Shown: piece after piece, positions 11,921-22,740 of the stretch | Numbering within the stretch: position 1 is the first letter of the stretch | How the letters are laid out: the number at the start of each line of letters is the position of its first letter | Origin: Chamaea fasciata | Taxonomy: Eukaryota > Chordata > Aves > Passeriformes > Sylviidae | Reading direction: 5' to 3' | Assembly: GCA_029207755.1 (NCBI GenBank) | Contig: JARCOQ010000016.1 | Location: forward strand, 10,755,307 to 10,819,306 | DNA: 64,000 nt | Made by a program: the position numbers and the translations under genes | Notes under the pieces: generated by a model | Databases searched by the model: none | What the model saw: the letters and a program-made list of their open reading frames with translations, nothing else | What the model was told of the DNA's origin: nothing

Positions 11921-13049
11921 ATCTCTGCTGCATGGAGCAGTTACACCACTCCAGAGGGAAAGCAGACAGTTAATAACACCTGCTGCTGTGGTGCTAATGC
12001 AGGAACACTCTGCTGTGACACCCACGGGCACATTCACTGCCAACTGTCCACCCAAACACAGCTCTGTGGCTCCCTGCTCCTGCTCTGTCCTGAGCTCTGA
12101 TCACTCCTACAGTGTGATGAGGGGATGCACCAGTGCCTGGCCTTCACACCAGCACTTGGATCTGTGCTCCCTTCTTCCCAGGACACAGCACCTGGGGCTT
12201 CTGTGGAAAGTAGAGGCTTCTGTGAAGAAATTGCAGAGGGCCCAATTTGTGCAGGAAGGCTGACCTGCTGCCATGACCCCGGGCTAAGAGTTTAGTTAGT
12301 TCAGAGGGATGTATGTTTCCATGTAAATTCTTTGGGCACTCAGTTCTTCATACTCCTCTGTGAGCAATGAAGGCAGATTCCTCACACGCAGCAAAAGTGA
12401 TATTTGTGCAACACAGCAGCAGGGCAGCATGTATCTGAAAGACAGTGAATGGGACACCCAGAGGTGTGTGGTGGCCTCAGCGTGTCTGCAGAAAACTCAC
12501 AGACACGAGGGTTTGAGGATTGAGCCCCAAGATGCCTTTCCACAAAGAGGTAAGAAGAGATCTTTAAAAGAATAGTCTGCTGACCTTGGGGCTTTGTAAA
12601 TCAGGTCAGTACAGTCCTGTGAGCTCTACCAACTTCTCAGGATTGCAGTTCCTCTGTGGGAGCAACCACTTGGACATCCCTTGGGGATTGAAGTAATTGC
12701 CCTCTGATAGGAGGCAGTGCAAGCCTGGAAACAGGCAGGTGCACCCAGAGCCGTGCACACGTGGAGCCCAGGCAGTGACACTGGGGAACAGTGACACTGG
12801 GTGGGCACTGGAATGCCACCAGGGTCCCTAAACCAGAAACACGTTGAAATGAGCAGGAATGGGACAGAGACAGCCCAGCTCTGAGGGGCAGAGGTCTTTT
12901 CCAGGAGGCCTGATGACTCTCTGACCTGCCCTGGAGGGGAGGTGCTGGGATGGCAGGGATGTGTGTGTGTGCATCCTCCCACGTGCCCACGTTGCAGGGA
13001 TAGCAGCACCCCCACTCCTCTCTGCGGGCTTGGATACCATACCCTCAGG
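11921..13049. other. Unannotated noncoding stretch with a (TG)6 run
   Basis: Mixed to GC-rich DNA. A (TG)6 dinucleotide run lies at 12960-12971. A donor-like AGAG|GTAAGA at about 12546-12554 has no convincing acceptor upstream. No gene supported. Confidence 0.5.
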
Positions 13050-13500
13050 AGCATGCAGTTATCAAAATGTTATAAATTGCTGCCTTTTAAATAGTGTGGT
13101 AATTTGCTAGTCCATTACAGGAGGAGTTGTAGGATGCAAGGACCACGCTATGAAAAATTAAGCCTCCTGCGTCACCGCTGACCTCGGCACCTCGGCGCTC
13201 TCGGAACTGCTCCATTATGTTTGCCTGCCCCGAGCAATTAGCCGGCCGTCAGCACTCATCAGCGTGTCACCACGCCTCGGAGGACGGCGGGGCTGGCATT
13301 CCCTGCCCGAATCCTTCTCTGCGGAGGTTCCAGACGCCGCTAGTCCCCGGGAGGCGGCCCCAGCAGGGAACCACGGCGGCTCCGCGGCCACCGCTCCTGC
13401 TGTAATTAGCGCAGCTGTACAGCCAAAGCTGCGAGCTGCACCGCCTAATTTCAGTCCAGCAGTTCCATTCTCTAATTTCCTCAGACTTGGGAACAACCCT
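13050..13500. promoter_or_regulatory. CpG-rich candidate regulatory element with homeodomain cores
   Basis: Starts AT-rich (13060-13160), then becomes unusually CpG-rich for this window (13160-13400). CAATTAG (13235-13241), TAATTAG (13403-13409) and a CAGCTG E-box (13412-13417) are embedded in it. CpG retention together with TAAT cores suggests a hypomethylated enhancer or distal promoter. No TATA box, start site or first exon is identifiable, so a CpG-island promoter is not claimed. Confidence 0.45.
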
Positions 13501-14419
13501 TTCTCGTGAGCAGCAGTGTTTTCAGTGGCAGTGCTGCTGCCCAGTGCTCTCCATGCAGAAGGCAGCACTGATCCTTCCCAGCAGCACTGATGCTCTGGGG
13601 CTGGGTTAGCCGTGCTCCCCATTCAGTGTCTTGCTGGCAAATTCAGCTGGACATTCAGCTCACACCAGGAGAATTATCTTCATTACGCCCGTTTTGTGCA
13701 AGGCAAAGGGATATTTTTCCTAACCCATGTTTAATTTTTCAGCATAAATCCCGCTGAAACTAAACTTCCCCTTCATTTTATGTGCTTAGATATTTTCTCA
13801 CAAGTTGCAGGTGAAATCCATGTCCTGGCACACACATAAAAGCAAATGCAGGAGGGATGTGTCCTGGCAGTATACGCATCATCCCTGGAGATAAATATTT
13901 TCTTGCTGGGGAGGAAATGCACAAACGCCAGCTACTATTTTTTCTCAATATATATACACCTTTCAGGACAAAAATAAACATGTGAACACAGGATGTGCTA
14001 TTCCCAGGCTTTCTGCCCAGAGCCAAGGTGACAACCAGCAGTTCAGAGGAAACTTGCACACCAGTTACTCTCAGCCAGCTCATTAAAAACACATCAGGGA
14101 ACCTCCAGCACCCTGGGAACCCCAGAAGCAGTTTCTGATCCTATTACACACACAAAACACGCAGGCTGCTGCCACTCTGCTCTAGCAAACCCCTCAAAAC
14201 GGGAAATGCAGGAATGGGTGACAACAACACAGGGTCAGAGGCTGGCATAGTCTGGCAGGGACCCACCATGCCCGGGCACACAGTGCACCCACTCTCCTCC
14301 AGGGATGAGCCAGCACCTCCACCATGGGTGGCTGTCCTGGTCCCTGTTGGTGCGGGACAGCTGTGAGCCAGGGCAGGACCAGGTTTGCATCCTCCACATC
14401 CCATTCCTCACAGGAACAC
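13501..14419. other. Unannotated noncoding stretch, AT-richer in the middle
   Basis: The part at 13640-13990 is AT-richer, with TTAATTTTTCAGC and ATATATACACC words. The remainder is GC-moderate. No repeat or gene recognised. Confidence 0.5.
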
Positions 14420-15340
14420 CAGCAGGGAACTTTGCGGGATCGTGAATATGAATTGCTTTGACCTCACTTAGTCTGATATGGTAGAGTATTAAATCTCTAT
14501 TTTTCAAGCATTAAGCCTGTGTAATAGAAGGATGCTGTGAGCAATTTGCAGTAAGATGAAGGGATATTACTGTCCTGGGAGACAGACAATCCAACCACAT
14601 CCACAAATTGATAACAGAGATAGTGGCTTAGGTTCAAGCTAGCTATTAATTAAGGGCATGTTTTATGTGGAAGACAATACCAGCTTACACTGGCAGGTAC
14701 TCGCTGGCCTCCTCTCCCCTGCAGTGAGCGGCGCTCCCGGAGCTGGAGCGCAGCCAGGTGGGTTCATACCTTGCTGAACCACAGTTCACACGTGTACATT
14801 TGAATCTCTGACAGGCAAAATTAATTTCTCAAGCCTTTAGCCGTGGCAGCTCCGAGAGCGGCTGTGGTAGCTGAGGAGCGGGGCCGCCGGGAGCAGCGTG
14901 CTGGCCCTCCCTGCAGGGACAGCCAGAGGGGCTGGGCAGCCCAAAGCCCCGGGGTGCTGACAGCCCTCACGTCTCCGGCTGCTAATGAGCACTAACCATG
15001 TCCCGAGCTCTTCCTCTGCCCTCAGAACTCCCTGCCTCGTTAGCTAGCTGATGCGCAGCTCTCAGCAAAGAAATCCAATATCAGGTTTTGCTCTTCTCAT
15101 CTCGGCTGTGGCAGTCCCCCCGAGCTGTTCCCTCTCTTGGTGCTCTCAGCAGGCTCACGCTTCCGAGCCCCTGTGGCAGGACTCTCATCTCACCTCCACT
15201 CATTAACTTAGGGTGATTACACAGCCACTAGTTTTTCCAAATTACTGACAGAATATTACCCTTTTACAATCTTTTGCTCCTCGCCCGAGAATTTAGCAGC
15301 AAGCCTGCAACATGTCCTGACAGCTGACCCCCGTGGGGGC
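14420..15340. promoter_or_regulatory. Composite AT-rich and CpG-bearing candidate regulatory block
   Basis: An AT-rich segment (14420-14660, with GCTATTAATTAAGG) is followed by a CpG-bearing segment (14710-14950). Further AT-rich sequence has TAATGAGCACTAAC (14980-15000) and TCATTAACTTAGG (15200-15215). It resembles a cluster of conserved elements, not one unit. Motif-based inference only. Confidence 0.3.
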
Positions 15341-16499
15341 ACAAAAGGTGCGCCAAGGCTTCAGCTTTGCTCAGCAATCCCTCTCCCCAGCCTCAGACAG
15401 GTTTCCTGAGCAGGGCAAGCCCATGCAGGAACATTGATCCTTGGGAGCTCACAGCCACCCGTGGCACAAGGTGAAATATTACAGAGAGCAAGATCCAAGA
15501 GACCCCAGCCAGTATCCCAGAGCCTGTCCAGCTGATGGAGCCAAGGCACACGGCAGATCCTGAGCAGTGCCAGTGTCCAAGTGCTCTTCTGGAGAGGGCC
15601 TTCCCAGCAGGAAGCTGTGGAGCCAAACAGTGCAGGTCAGCCAGGGAGGGATGTATGTAATACTGGAGAAAGCAACAAGAAAGTCATGTGTCACGAATAA
15701 ATTAAAGCATCCCTTTTTATGGACAGACACCTATGGAAAAGAACACAGATAAACCAGGGGGCTGGTCTGGGGAGACAGAAGAGGTGGGGGTTTTTTTCCG
15801 GTGGGACTAGAGAACAGCCGGAGAATTGATAAGGTGGCAGGGACAGGAGGTGGCTCCAGGCTCCTGCCAGCACATTGGAGCCCCTGTGCCGGGCCACAGG
15901 CAGCTCACACACACCCTTCTGAAAAATTGTGTTCAGAGATGGGGGGAACTCTTGGCAGGAAGCATCAACCCTTTCAAGCCATGATAGCTCCCTTCAGGCT
16001 CTCCTGATGAAGTGTCTCCTGGCCACTGGCTCCCAGAGACATCTGTCAGAGCTGGGGGGTGTCTGTGAGCAGGACAGGAGCAGACCTGCTCAGACATCCC
16101 CAGCTGAGCAGAGCAAGGACGGGCAGGCAGGGACCTGGGGTGCTGTTGGAGAGGGGTGTGCTGGAGAGTGGTGAGAAGTGGAAAAATGAACAAAACAAAG
16201 GGAAAGAAGGACAAGTTGGCCACTGAGGATGAAAGGAACAGTGGGAGAGTTCACAGCTGCAGACACATCTGGCCACAGGCTCACCCTGTCTGCAGGGTCT
16301 CCTTTAAAAGCTTGATGCAAATGTCCTCATGAAGCCAAAACATGTCCTGGGCTGAAGTGACCCTCTGCCCAGCCAGTGTGGGAAGGTGTGTGCCTTCACA
16401 CACCTGGCCCCTGCAGCCACATGCTGCTGCTCTCTGGAGCCAGGATCTGCCATTCCAGCATCCCAGGCTGCCTGCTGCAACCCAGCTGCATGTCTCATC
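15341..16499. other. Unannotated noncoding stretch
   Basis: GC-moderate single-copy-looking DNA. One ATGCAAAT octamer lies at 16315-16322. No gene or repeat family recognised. Confidence 0.55.
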
Positions 16500-17360
16500 T
16501 TGGGTGAGAAATTTCTCTTTATACCAGGCTGTCTATTCAAGTCATAAAAATAGGCTTTTTTTCCTTCTGTAAGTGCAACACTTTTCATATTTTTACTTCC
16601 AGCTGTCTAGATAGTATTTCACTTTTTTCATTTCTAGTACTCGCTCTCAGTTATTTAATGTGAATTTCTAGGGCATGGTGCCCTTAGCAGACATCAGAGC
16701 AATATAACACAAGGAATCAGATATACACTGTTCTAGGAGAAGGCAGGAACAAAAAGACAAACTAGGCTCTTAATACATATGGTTCTTTTGATTCATGGAA
16801 TATAGAAAATTGTATTTGATTATATCGGTAATGGAGCCTCATAACTTTAGATTAGGGTTATGCTGATGGCCCAACTAATGGACAGTTTATTGCAGGAATA
16901 GATTTCATCCTATCATATTTTTTCCTTGTATCAATTACTTGGAATGTTTAAATGTCTCATTTCTGTGGATGTTTATTGTTTAATTTTCCTTTCTAAGAAA
17001 AGCCTACATGCACACAATGCCCTGGTGCTTCTCCTCTAAGGGACAAGGAACTACAGGGCCATGCTCCTGGAGCCCAGAGACTCCCATCATCTCTGGCTGC
17101 ACAGGCCAGGAGATCCACTCTGGATGTTCACAGCTGCTGGCACCACTTGGACACTTAGCACAGCCGAAGTTCCCTTAGCAGACATGTGATGCTATTGGGA
17201 AAAAAAACCCTAAAAATTAAAAGACTTATTAAATTAACTTGTCTCAAAAGCCAAAGGACTGTGTGGGATTGCTGCCACAAAGTCAACAGCACAGCTGATG
17301 ATAAGAGAGGTTGGAAGTAAAGATGGTTTGATGGAGAGAATCTCATTTGCAATCAGCTGA
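16500..17360. other. AT-rich noncoding stretch
   Basis: AT-rich between 16540 and 17000 (TTATTTAATGTG, TATATCGGTAATGG), then mixed. Few homeodomain cores, so it is a weaker regulatory candidate than other islands. No repeat identified. Confidence 0.4.
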
Positions 17361-17466
17361 AATAGTAATATTATTAATAACAACAACAGTAATAATAATA
17401 ATAATAGTAATAATAATAATAATATTTTAAAGTATTTCAACAACAATTATTAAATAATAATATTAT
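17361..17466 (+). repeat. Degenerate (AAT)n microsatellite
   Basis: Triplet-rich tract of AAT/TAA with AAC and AGT interruptions. The purest part is 17390-17424. It continues in degenerate form to TAAATAATAATATTA at about 17466. Simple-sequence DNA, probably polymorphic. Confidence 0.85.
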
Positions 17467-17632
17467 GAAACCCTGAAGAGAAATGCTTGTTTCCCAGTAA
17501 AGAGTTTAGGAGGCTGTTGAGGCACCAGAGATGTTATCTATTGATCCCAGAGCCAGAAGGCAAAGAGGCAGATGGATTTTTAATTTTTTTTTTCACTTTG
17601 CCTAGCTGTAACCACACCTGAAATCTTATTTT

Positions 17633-17911
17633 AAAAAACCCAAAAGAACCACAAAAACCACAAAAAACCACAAACAAAAAACCCCCCAAAACAAAACAAA
17701 AAACCCAACCAAACAAACAAAAACCCCAAAAACCCCTGAAACATGCATACAAAAAACCCCAAAGTAAAACCCCCCAAACATAAAAGACTTCTAAGCAACA
17801 AAGAGTAACAGAAATATCCCAAACTACAACCCCCCCCAACAAACCAAATAACAATGAAAACACAAACAAACAAACAACCCCCCAAAAACTCCCCAAATCC
17901 CAACAAAACAA
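17633..17911 (+). repeat. A/C-only low-complexity tract (AAAACCCC-like)
   Basis: The plus strand is built almost only of A and C, with blocks such as AAAAACCCC, ACAAAACAAAA and AACAAACAAAC. A less pure segment lies at about 17738-17830. The minus strand therefore has G/T runs, producing artefactual hydrophobic open frames rich in Phe, Gly, Leu and Val. It is simple sequence, not a gene. Confidence 0.85.
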
Positions 17912-18639
17912 ACTTGCAGAGAAACATACCACCTTTGTCCCCCTTGAAATACAGCTGCTTGACAGCAGTGACTTCAGAGTGATCTCTGCTATTTACTTTA
18001 CACAAGTGTGCCTTGCTTCACTCCAGAATTGATCCCTGCCAGCCAAAGGAGGACCACGAGATTGATGTCCCTGAAGAACAACAATCCCAGATCAGGAACA
18101 GGCACTGAGCATCTCTCAGGGCCATTGGCATCGGCAGGGAGCACAAGCTGCACGTCCCAAAGGGCTGCACATTCCCAAATGGGAATCTTTGCTTTTTTAA
18201 CCTTCAGCTGCACTCCTCCATTTGCCCTGCATGCTGAGAGAGGCCGCTGGGGCTCCTCTGTCCCAGTGCCTGTTGCTGTCACAGGCCCTGTTTCTTGGGG
18301 AGGAAAGGGCCTGGCAGCAGGGACACGGGGTGCCCCTGACAAGAAGGGCACGGTGGCATGATGGCCACAGCAAGAGGCTTTTCCTGGGGTGAGGTGGGAT
18401 CATTGCATCCTGCTCCTGCCTTCTCCTGGAGCATTTTCCCCCAGGTTCAGTGGAAGCCTCAGCCTGAGCTGCAGCCCCACAGACAGAGGCAGCCTGAGCA
18501 CGCAGGCTGCTCAGGGACACAGGGAAGGGAGGGGACACCACATGGGGACAGTCCCCGCAGGGCTAGGAGCCTGCAGAGTCAACTCACCTCAGCTGGCTCA
18601 GGCACACTCACTCCCTCACACACAGGTGACATGTTATCA
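17912..18639. other. Unannotated noncoding stretch
   Basis: GC-moderate to GC-rich with overlapping open frames on both strands and no recognisable product or repeat. Confidence 0.55.
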
Positions 18640-18830
18640 CCACTTCAAGAAGAGAGCTGGCTCCACTTATTTTTTTTCATTAAAATGCAAATTAATTTAA
18701 TAAAAAGTGGAATTGTAAATTAATGAAGCGCTTTAAAATTCTACATAATACAAGGCTAATACTTACTCTACAGTATTTCCTCCAGTTAATACCACCACTA
18801 ACTCCCCCGAGTGGCAGCAGCTCCACAAAT
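18640..18830. promoter_or_regulatory. Candidate regulatory island with octamer and TAAT core
   Basis: A perfect ATGCAAAT octamer (18685-18692) overlaps ATTAATTTAATAAAA, putting POU-type and homeodomain-type sites side by side. AATTGTAAATTAATG follows at about 18711. AT-rich, unlike its flanks. Function inferred. Confidence 0.35.
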
Positions 18831-20059
18831 CTCACTGACTGAGATGGGGTCAGAGCTTGCGGAAGTGGGCACAGCGCCTTCGTACACTGGCCCAGCCTTG
18901 GGGCAGTTCCCACGCTCCTCACCCTCAGGAATCTCACCCTGCAGAACCTGCCTGCACCCTCAGGGCCAGGGCACCCAGAGCAGAGACGCTGCCTTTCCTC
19001 TATAAATAGCAATGGATCCCTGTAATTTACTGCAGCCCGAGGGTTCACACGGAGATTGAAGGGGCTGCTGCCCAAACCAGCCCCAGGGTCGAGCTGCCCT
19101 CCCAAATGGTCAGTGAAACAACACCCGAGGGGCTGCCTCGGGTGCTCCCACAGAAACTTTAGGCACATTTGATCCTAAGAGAGACTGGATCCACTTGGGC
19201 CTTTTTTCTTTATTTTTGCCCCAATACCAAAAGCCAGATTCAGGTTTTGACTCCAAAGCCAACCCTCTCTGGGGGTTGCTCTGCACACAGGGTGCAGCCT
19301 GACAGCCCCACTGTGCTGCTGTTGTGTTCACCAGCAGCTGAGCTGCTGCACGGAGCCCCCCACAGCTGGCTGGGCTCTCAGCAGCCCCTCTGTCCCCACC
19401 ACTGCTGCCCCTTCACTGCAGCAGGGAGCCGAGAGACAGAGGAGGGCCCTCAGGCAAGGTTGGCAGGGGGCAGTTACTGCCCAGGACCCTCTGTCTTCAG
19501 GGAAAACCTGTCTCAAGGAAACAAAACATTACCTTGAACATACGTGCACAAGGTCTGTTCTCTACATCTTCCCTGTCTAACATCTACTTGCATGGAAACA
19601 CTAAGAGATCCATCCTTGGAAAATTCATTCTTAAAGTAGAACCAGAGAAGCACACTAGGAAGATATTGGGCACAATGGATGAGATATTTCCAACAGGATC
19701 TATCTCTCCCGACTTACAGTTTCACATCTGAGATCATCACCTGCTGCTTTTTTTTTATGGCAAAAGGAAAGAAAAGGCAATTCTGAGAATAATTCAATTC
19801 ATCCCTGAAGTAAGCATCTCAAGCAGGTCGGTAAAACACCAAAAACCTGTCCTCCCCTGTCTGCTGGTGATGAAGTGACCGGGCAGAATACTCCTGGAGA
19901 CGTGGCACTGGTACCTGCACAGGTGGGTGACAGGAGCCCTTCCTGTGGCCCCTCCTGACAGGACCCTGCCCTCCCAGCAGGGCCCAGGGCTGCACAGGCT
20001 CCGTGCCGGTGTGAATCACCCACCACCCTCCCTCCCTGCCCTGTGTACACCACACATTA
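18831..20059. other. Unannotated noncoding stretch
   Basis: GC-rich to mixed. A CTCF-like core TGGCAGGGGGCAG lies at 19461-19473 on the plus strand. A T-run occurs near 19750. No coding sequence or repeat family recognised. Confidence 0.5.
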
Positions 20060-20545
20060 TCCCTTAAATAAAGCTCGCCCACCCTATTATTGTAATGTCA
20101 ACCCTGAACCTGAGATAAGCCCCACAGACAATTTATAATTACACAGCAATAGCTCTTCTACGCTGCGCGGAGGGGCCATCGAGAGAGGATTTAGGTCTTT
20201 CACGGAGCCAGCGTTTGACAGGTCTCTGCTGTTATTTCATCCTGACAGCTCCTTGCCACCCGACTCCTCCTGCGACGGCACACTCGGGCTTTGTTGTGTG
20301 ATCTCAGGTGAAGAGAGCACGTAATGGGCAATAATTGCGGGCGATTACAGTTTACTTGTTAACTCCGCTCGGCAGAGCAGCTGTGATGGACACGGGGACT
20401 GGAATATTCCCTTTTATCGCCTGTAGCACCGAGAGCGAACTGGTGCTTAATTCAAAGGCTGAAATCTATAAAAAATAAGACGAAACCCATCATTAAATTT
20501 CTCTTAGTGGCTATGTGCATAATTCATCCAAACACCATCAAATAT
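20060..20545. promoter_or_regulatory. Candidate conserved noncoding element
   Basis: Roughly 480 bp with CAATAATTG (20329-20337), CTTTTATCGC, a perfect GGAATATTCC palindrome (20401-20410) and a TCF/LEF-like TTCAAAGG (20451-20458). CpGs are retained through the block. It ends abruptly at the GC-rich minisatellite downstream. Enhancer-like, but unproven. Confidence 0.45.
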
Positions 20546-20664
20546 AAATGGCCTCGTGTCAGGCTGACAGCGCAGGCACAGCACATCCCGCAGCCGCAGG
20601 AGACAGCCCCGGCCGGGCAGAGCCGCTCCCGGTGACGGGCTGGGCAGCGCCGGGGCTGCCCGAA

Positions 20665-21027
20665 GGACACGGTCACCGTGAGCCCCCGCTCCTGCCAGCC
20701 CCCGGCGGGACACGGTCACCGCGAGCCCCCGCTCCTGCCAGCCCCCGGCGGGACACGGTCACCGTGAGCCCCCGCTCCTGCCATCCCCCGGGGCTCCCGG
20801 CAGGACATGGTCACCGTGTCCCCCTGCTCCTGCCAGCCCCCGGCGGGACACGGTCACCGTGAGCCCCCGCTCCTGCCAGCCCCCGGCGGGACACGGTCAC
20901 CGTGAGCCCCCGCTCCTGCCAGCCCCCGGCGGGACACGGTCACCGTGAGCCCCCGCTCCTGCCAGCCCCCGGGGCTCCCGGCAGGACATGGTCACCGTGT
21001 CCCCCTGCTCCTGTCACGCTGCTCCTG
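20665..21027 (+). repeat. 43/52-bp GC-rich minisatellite with inverted repeat in the unit
   Basis: Eight units begin GGACAC/GGACAT at 20665, 20708, 20751, 20803, 20846, 20889, 20932 and 20984, with spacings of 43, 43, 52, 43, 43, 43 and 52. Most units contain CACGGT-C-ACCGTG, a perfect 6-bp inverted repeat, including GGTCACC. The 52-bp units have an extra GGGGCTCCCGGCA-type segment and a GTGTCCCCC variant. Units starting at 20803 and 20984 share these changes, so the array has a higher-order pattern with a 181-bp period. Open frames across it are a by-product of stop-free GC-rich sequence. Confidence 0.95.
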
Positions 21028-21144
21028 CAGCCTCGGGTCCGGCCGGGCAGGTACAGCGGGTTCATCCTGCCCTCAGAGCCCTGTGCCAGGAGCCCACGCC
21101 AGGGCTGGTCCTGACCCTCAATCTCTCCTGCTGGCACGCTGACT

Positions 21145-21660
21145 AACTGAAATGTTGACTAACATTTTTTCCCCCGCCTAGAGTTTAAAAAGGCTTGCAT
21201 CGATTACAATATCCAAACTCTTTACTGCTCCCTGCTAGGCTCTGAACTTTGATTAGGAGCAGAATGCCCCCGATTTCACCAGTCACAGCCTGGTACACGG
21301 CCCTCATTCCACACTGCAGATGTCAATCTGCTTAGTGAATGCTTGCAACAAGTCCTCCAGAAAGTTTTTTCTGCAATTATTTGAAAAACACCAAGTTATT
21401 TAATAAATCACAGAAAGTTGTTTTGCAAAAGTATCCTTTGAACCATTAGATATTATTCTGAATGCCAATTTTTCTTCCCACCTTATGGCAGGATAAAGAT
21501 ACCCCACTCAATTTTCATCAAAAGCACATGAAAGCAATTAAGGCTCCTGTAGTTTCTATGGAAATAAGGGATGCAAATTGGGATTGTGTGGTGCCTTTTT
21601 TCTTGAATTTATCCATAAAAATGCAAATATTCTTCAATAGATACTGAAATATTTGCCTTG
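21145..21660. promoter_or_regulatory. Candidate conserved noncoding element with paired octamers
   Basis: Long AT-rich block with CATCGATTACAATATCC near 21199, TGCAATTATTTGAAAAAC near 21372, and two perfect ATGCAAAT octamers 50 bp apart (21571-21578 and 21621-21628). Non-repetitive. Its composition contrasts with the minisatellite just upstream. Confidence 0.4.
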
Positions 21661-22429
21661 TTTTAAGGGAGCAGAATACACAGATGAGGCTCTTTTGTCC
21701 ACTGGCTCTTCTGGCAGAGGTTTGACAGCCTCTGTGGAGCACAAGCCTGCAAAAGCTGAACGAGCCCTGCCAGAGAACGGGTGGCAGCAAAGCTGGCTTT
21801 AAAAGCTGTGTCCTCACAGTCCTTCAGTCCGTCAGTCACCAGCATTAGCAAATGGTTTCTCCTGCGTTTTCCCATAAGGGGACCCACCTCACCCACGGGT
21901 ACCCATTGATCCCTGCCCACAGGGCCAGGTCACCAGCCCTGTGGCACTGAATTAGGACAGTGATGTCACCTCCAGGATGTGGAAACCAGAAGCCAAGGGA
22001 CCAGCACAAACAAATCACATTTGATTTGATGCATCTGCTTTACTTTCCAGCCAGATATTTCAGAGAAGGGCATCCACTACAGAACATCCTACTCTGTTGC
22101 TGGGACTCGTCCTGCAGCAGGGATGGATCAAAACCCTGCAGCACAAGGTTTAATTAATTCCCTTTCAGACTGAAGGGTACAGAAGAGTTAACACCAGCAA
22201 AGGTCTGTGGATTATTCCCCAAAGTGCCGTCCAGCTCTCTCCTTTCTCTGCAGGCTGGATTAGTGAGCATCACTCAGCATTCACCAATAAATAATCCAAC
22301 AGCCTGAGGAGCTGCCAGTCTGAGCTGGGCACCTCATGCCTGTCAGCTCCGGGTGCTAAGTGCCTCCCATGTAGGAGGCTGGGGCTCCTCCCCAGCATGT
22401 GCACTCTGCCTGTGGACTTACCAACGCTG
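21661..22429. other. Unannotated noncoding stretch
   Basis: Mixed composition. AATAAATAATCC near 22284 is a small AT-rich patch. No gene or repeat recognised. Confidence 0.5.
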
Positions 22430-22740
22430 AAAAGGTCAACAAATGCTATTTCAGATCACTCTTGTTTGCCAGAATTGATGACAAACCCTGGCAACTCAAC
22501 TAGTGAAACTCAAAGCATGAACTAGAGCATGCTGCAGCTGCACAATTATCAGCCTGCAATTAATTAATTGTGCTGTCACTATATGCACCTGAGAACAACT
22601 GTAAGATCAAAGAACTGAACAGAGATCAAAATGATTTGTAGATCACCTTACTTACAGCTGGAAGTGCCAATTAGATACAGCAAAGACAGAGTCTGGCTTA
22701 GCTGCTTAACAGCTCTGCGAAAGAAAAGTCACGCAATTGA
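22430..22740. promoter_or_regulatory. Candidate conserved noncoding element with 9-bp inverted repeat
   Basis: AT-rich island with a perfect inverted repeat GCACAATTA (22540-22548) / TAATTGTGC (22565-22573). The right arm overlaps AATTAATTAATTG. CCAATTAGATAC lies near 22669. Motif content suggests homeodomain binding. No conservation data are available. Confidence 0.38.

Noticed and set aside
12540..12560. Donor AGAG|GTAAGA as an exon end
   Set aside because: No credible acceptor upstream, and the 71-residue open frame around it resembles nothing.
12960..12971. (TG)6 microsatellite as a separate repeat feature
   Set aside because: Too short to stand out from background. Noted only within the surrounding stretch.
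17633..17911. Telomere-like CCCCAAAA repeats
   Set aside because: Blocks are irregular, not a fixed tandem unit, and vertebrate telomeres are CCCTAA. Treated as low complexity.
17534..18005. Hydrophobic Phe/Gly/Val-rich minus-strand open frames that look like membrane proteins
   Set aside because: They arise from the G/T-only strand of the A/C low-complexity tract. Composition explains the residues.
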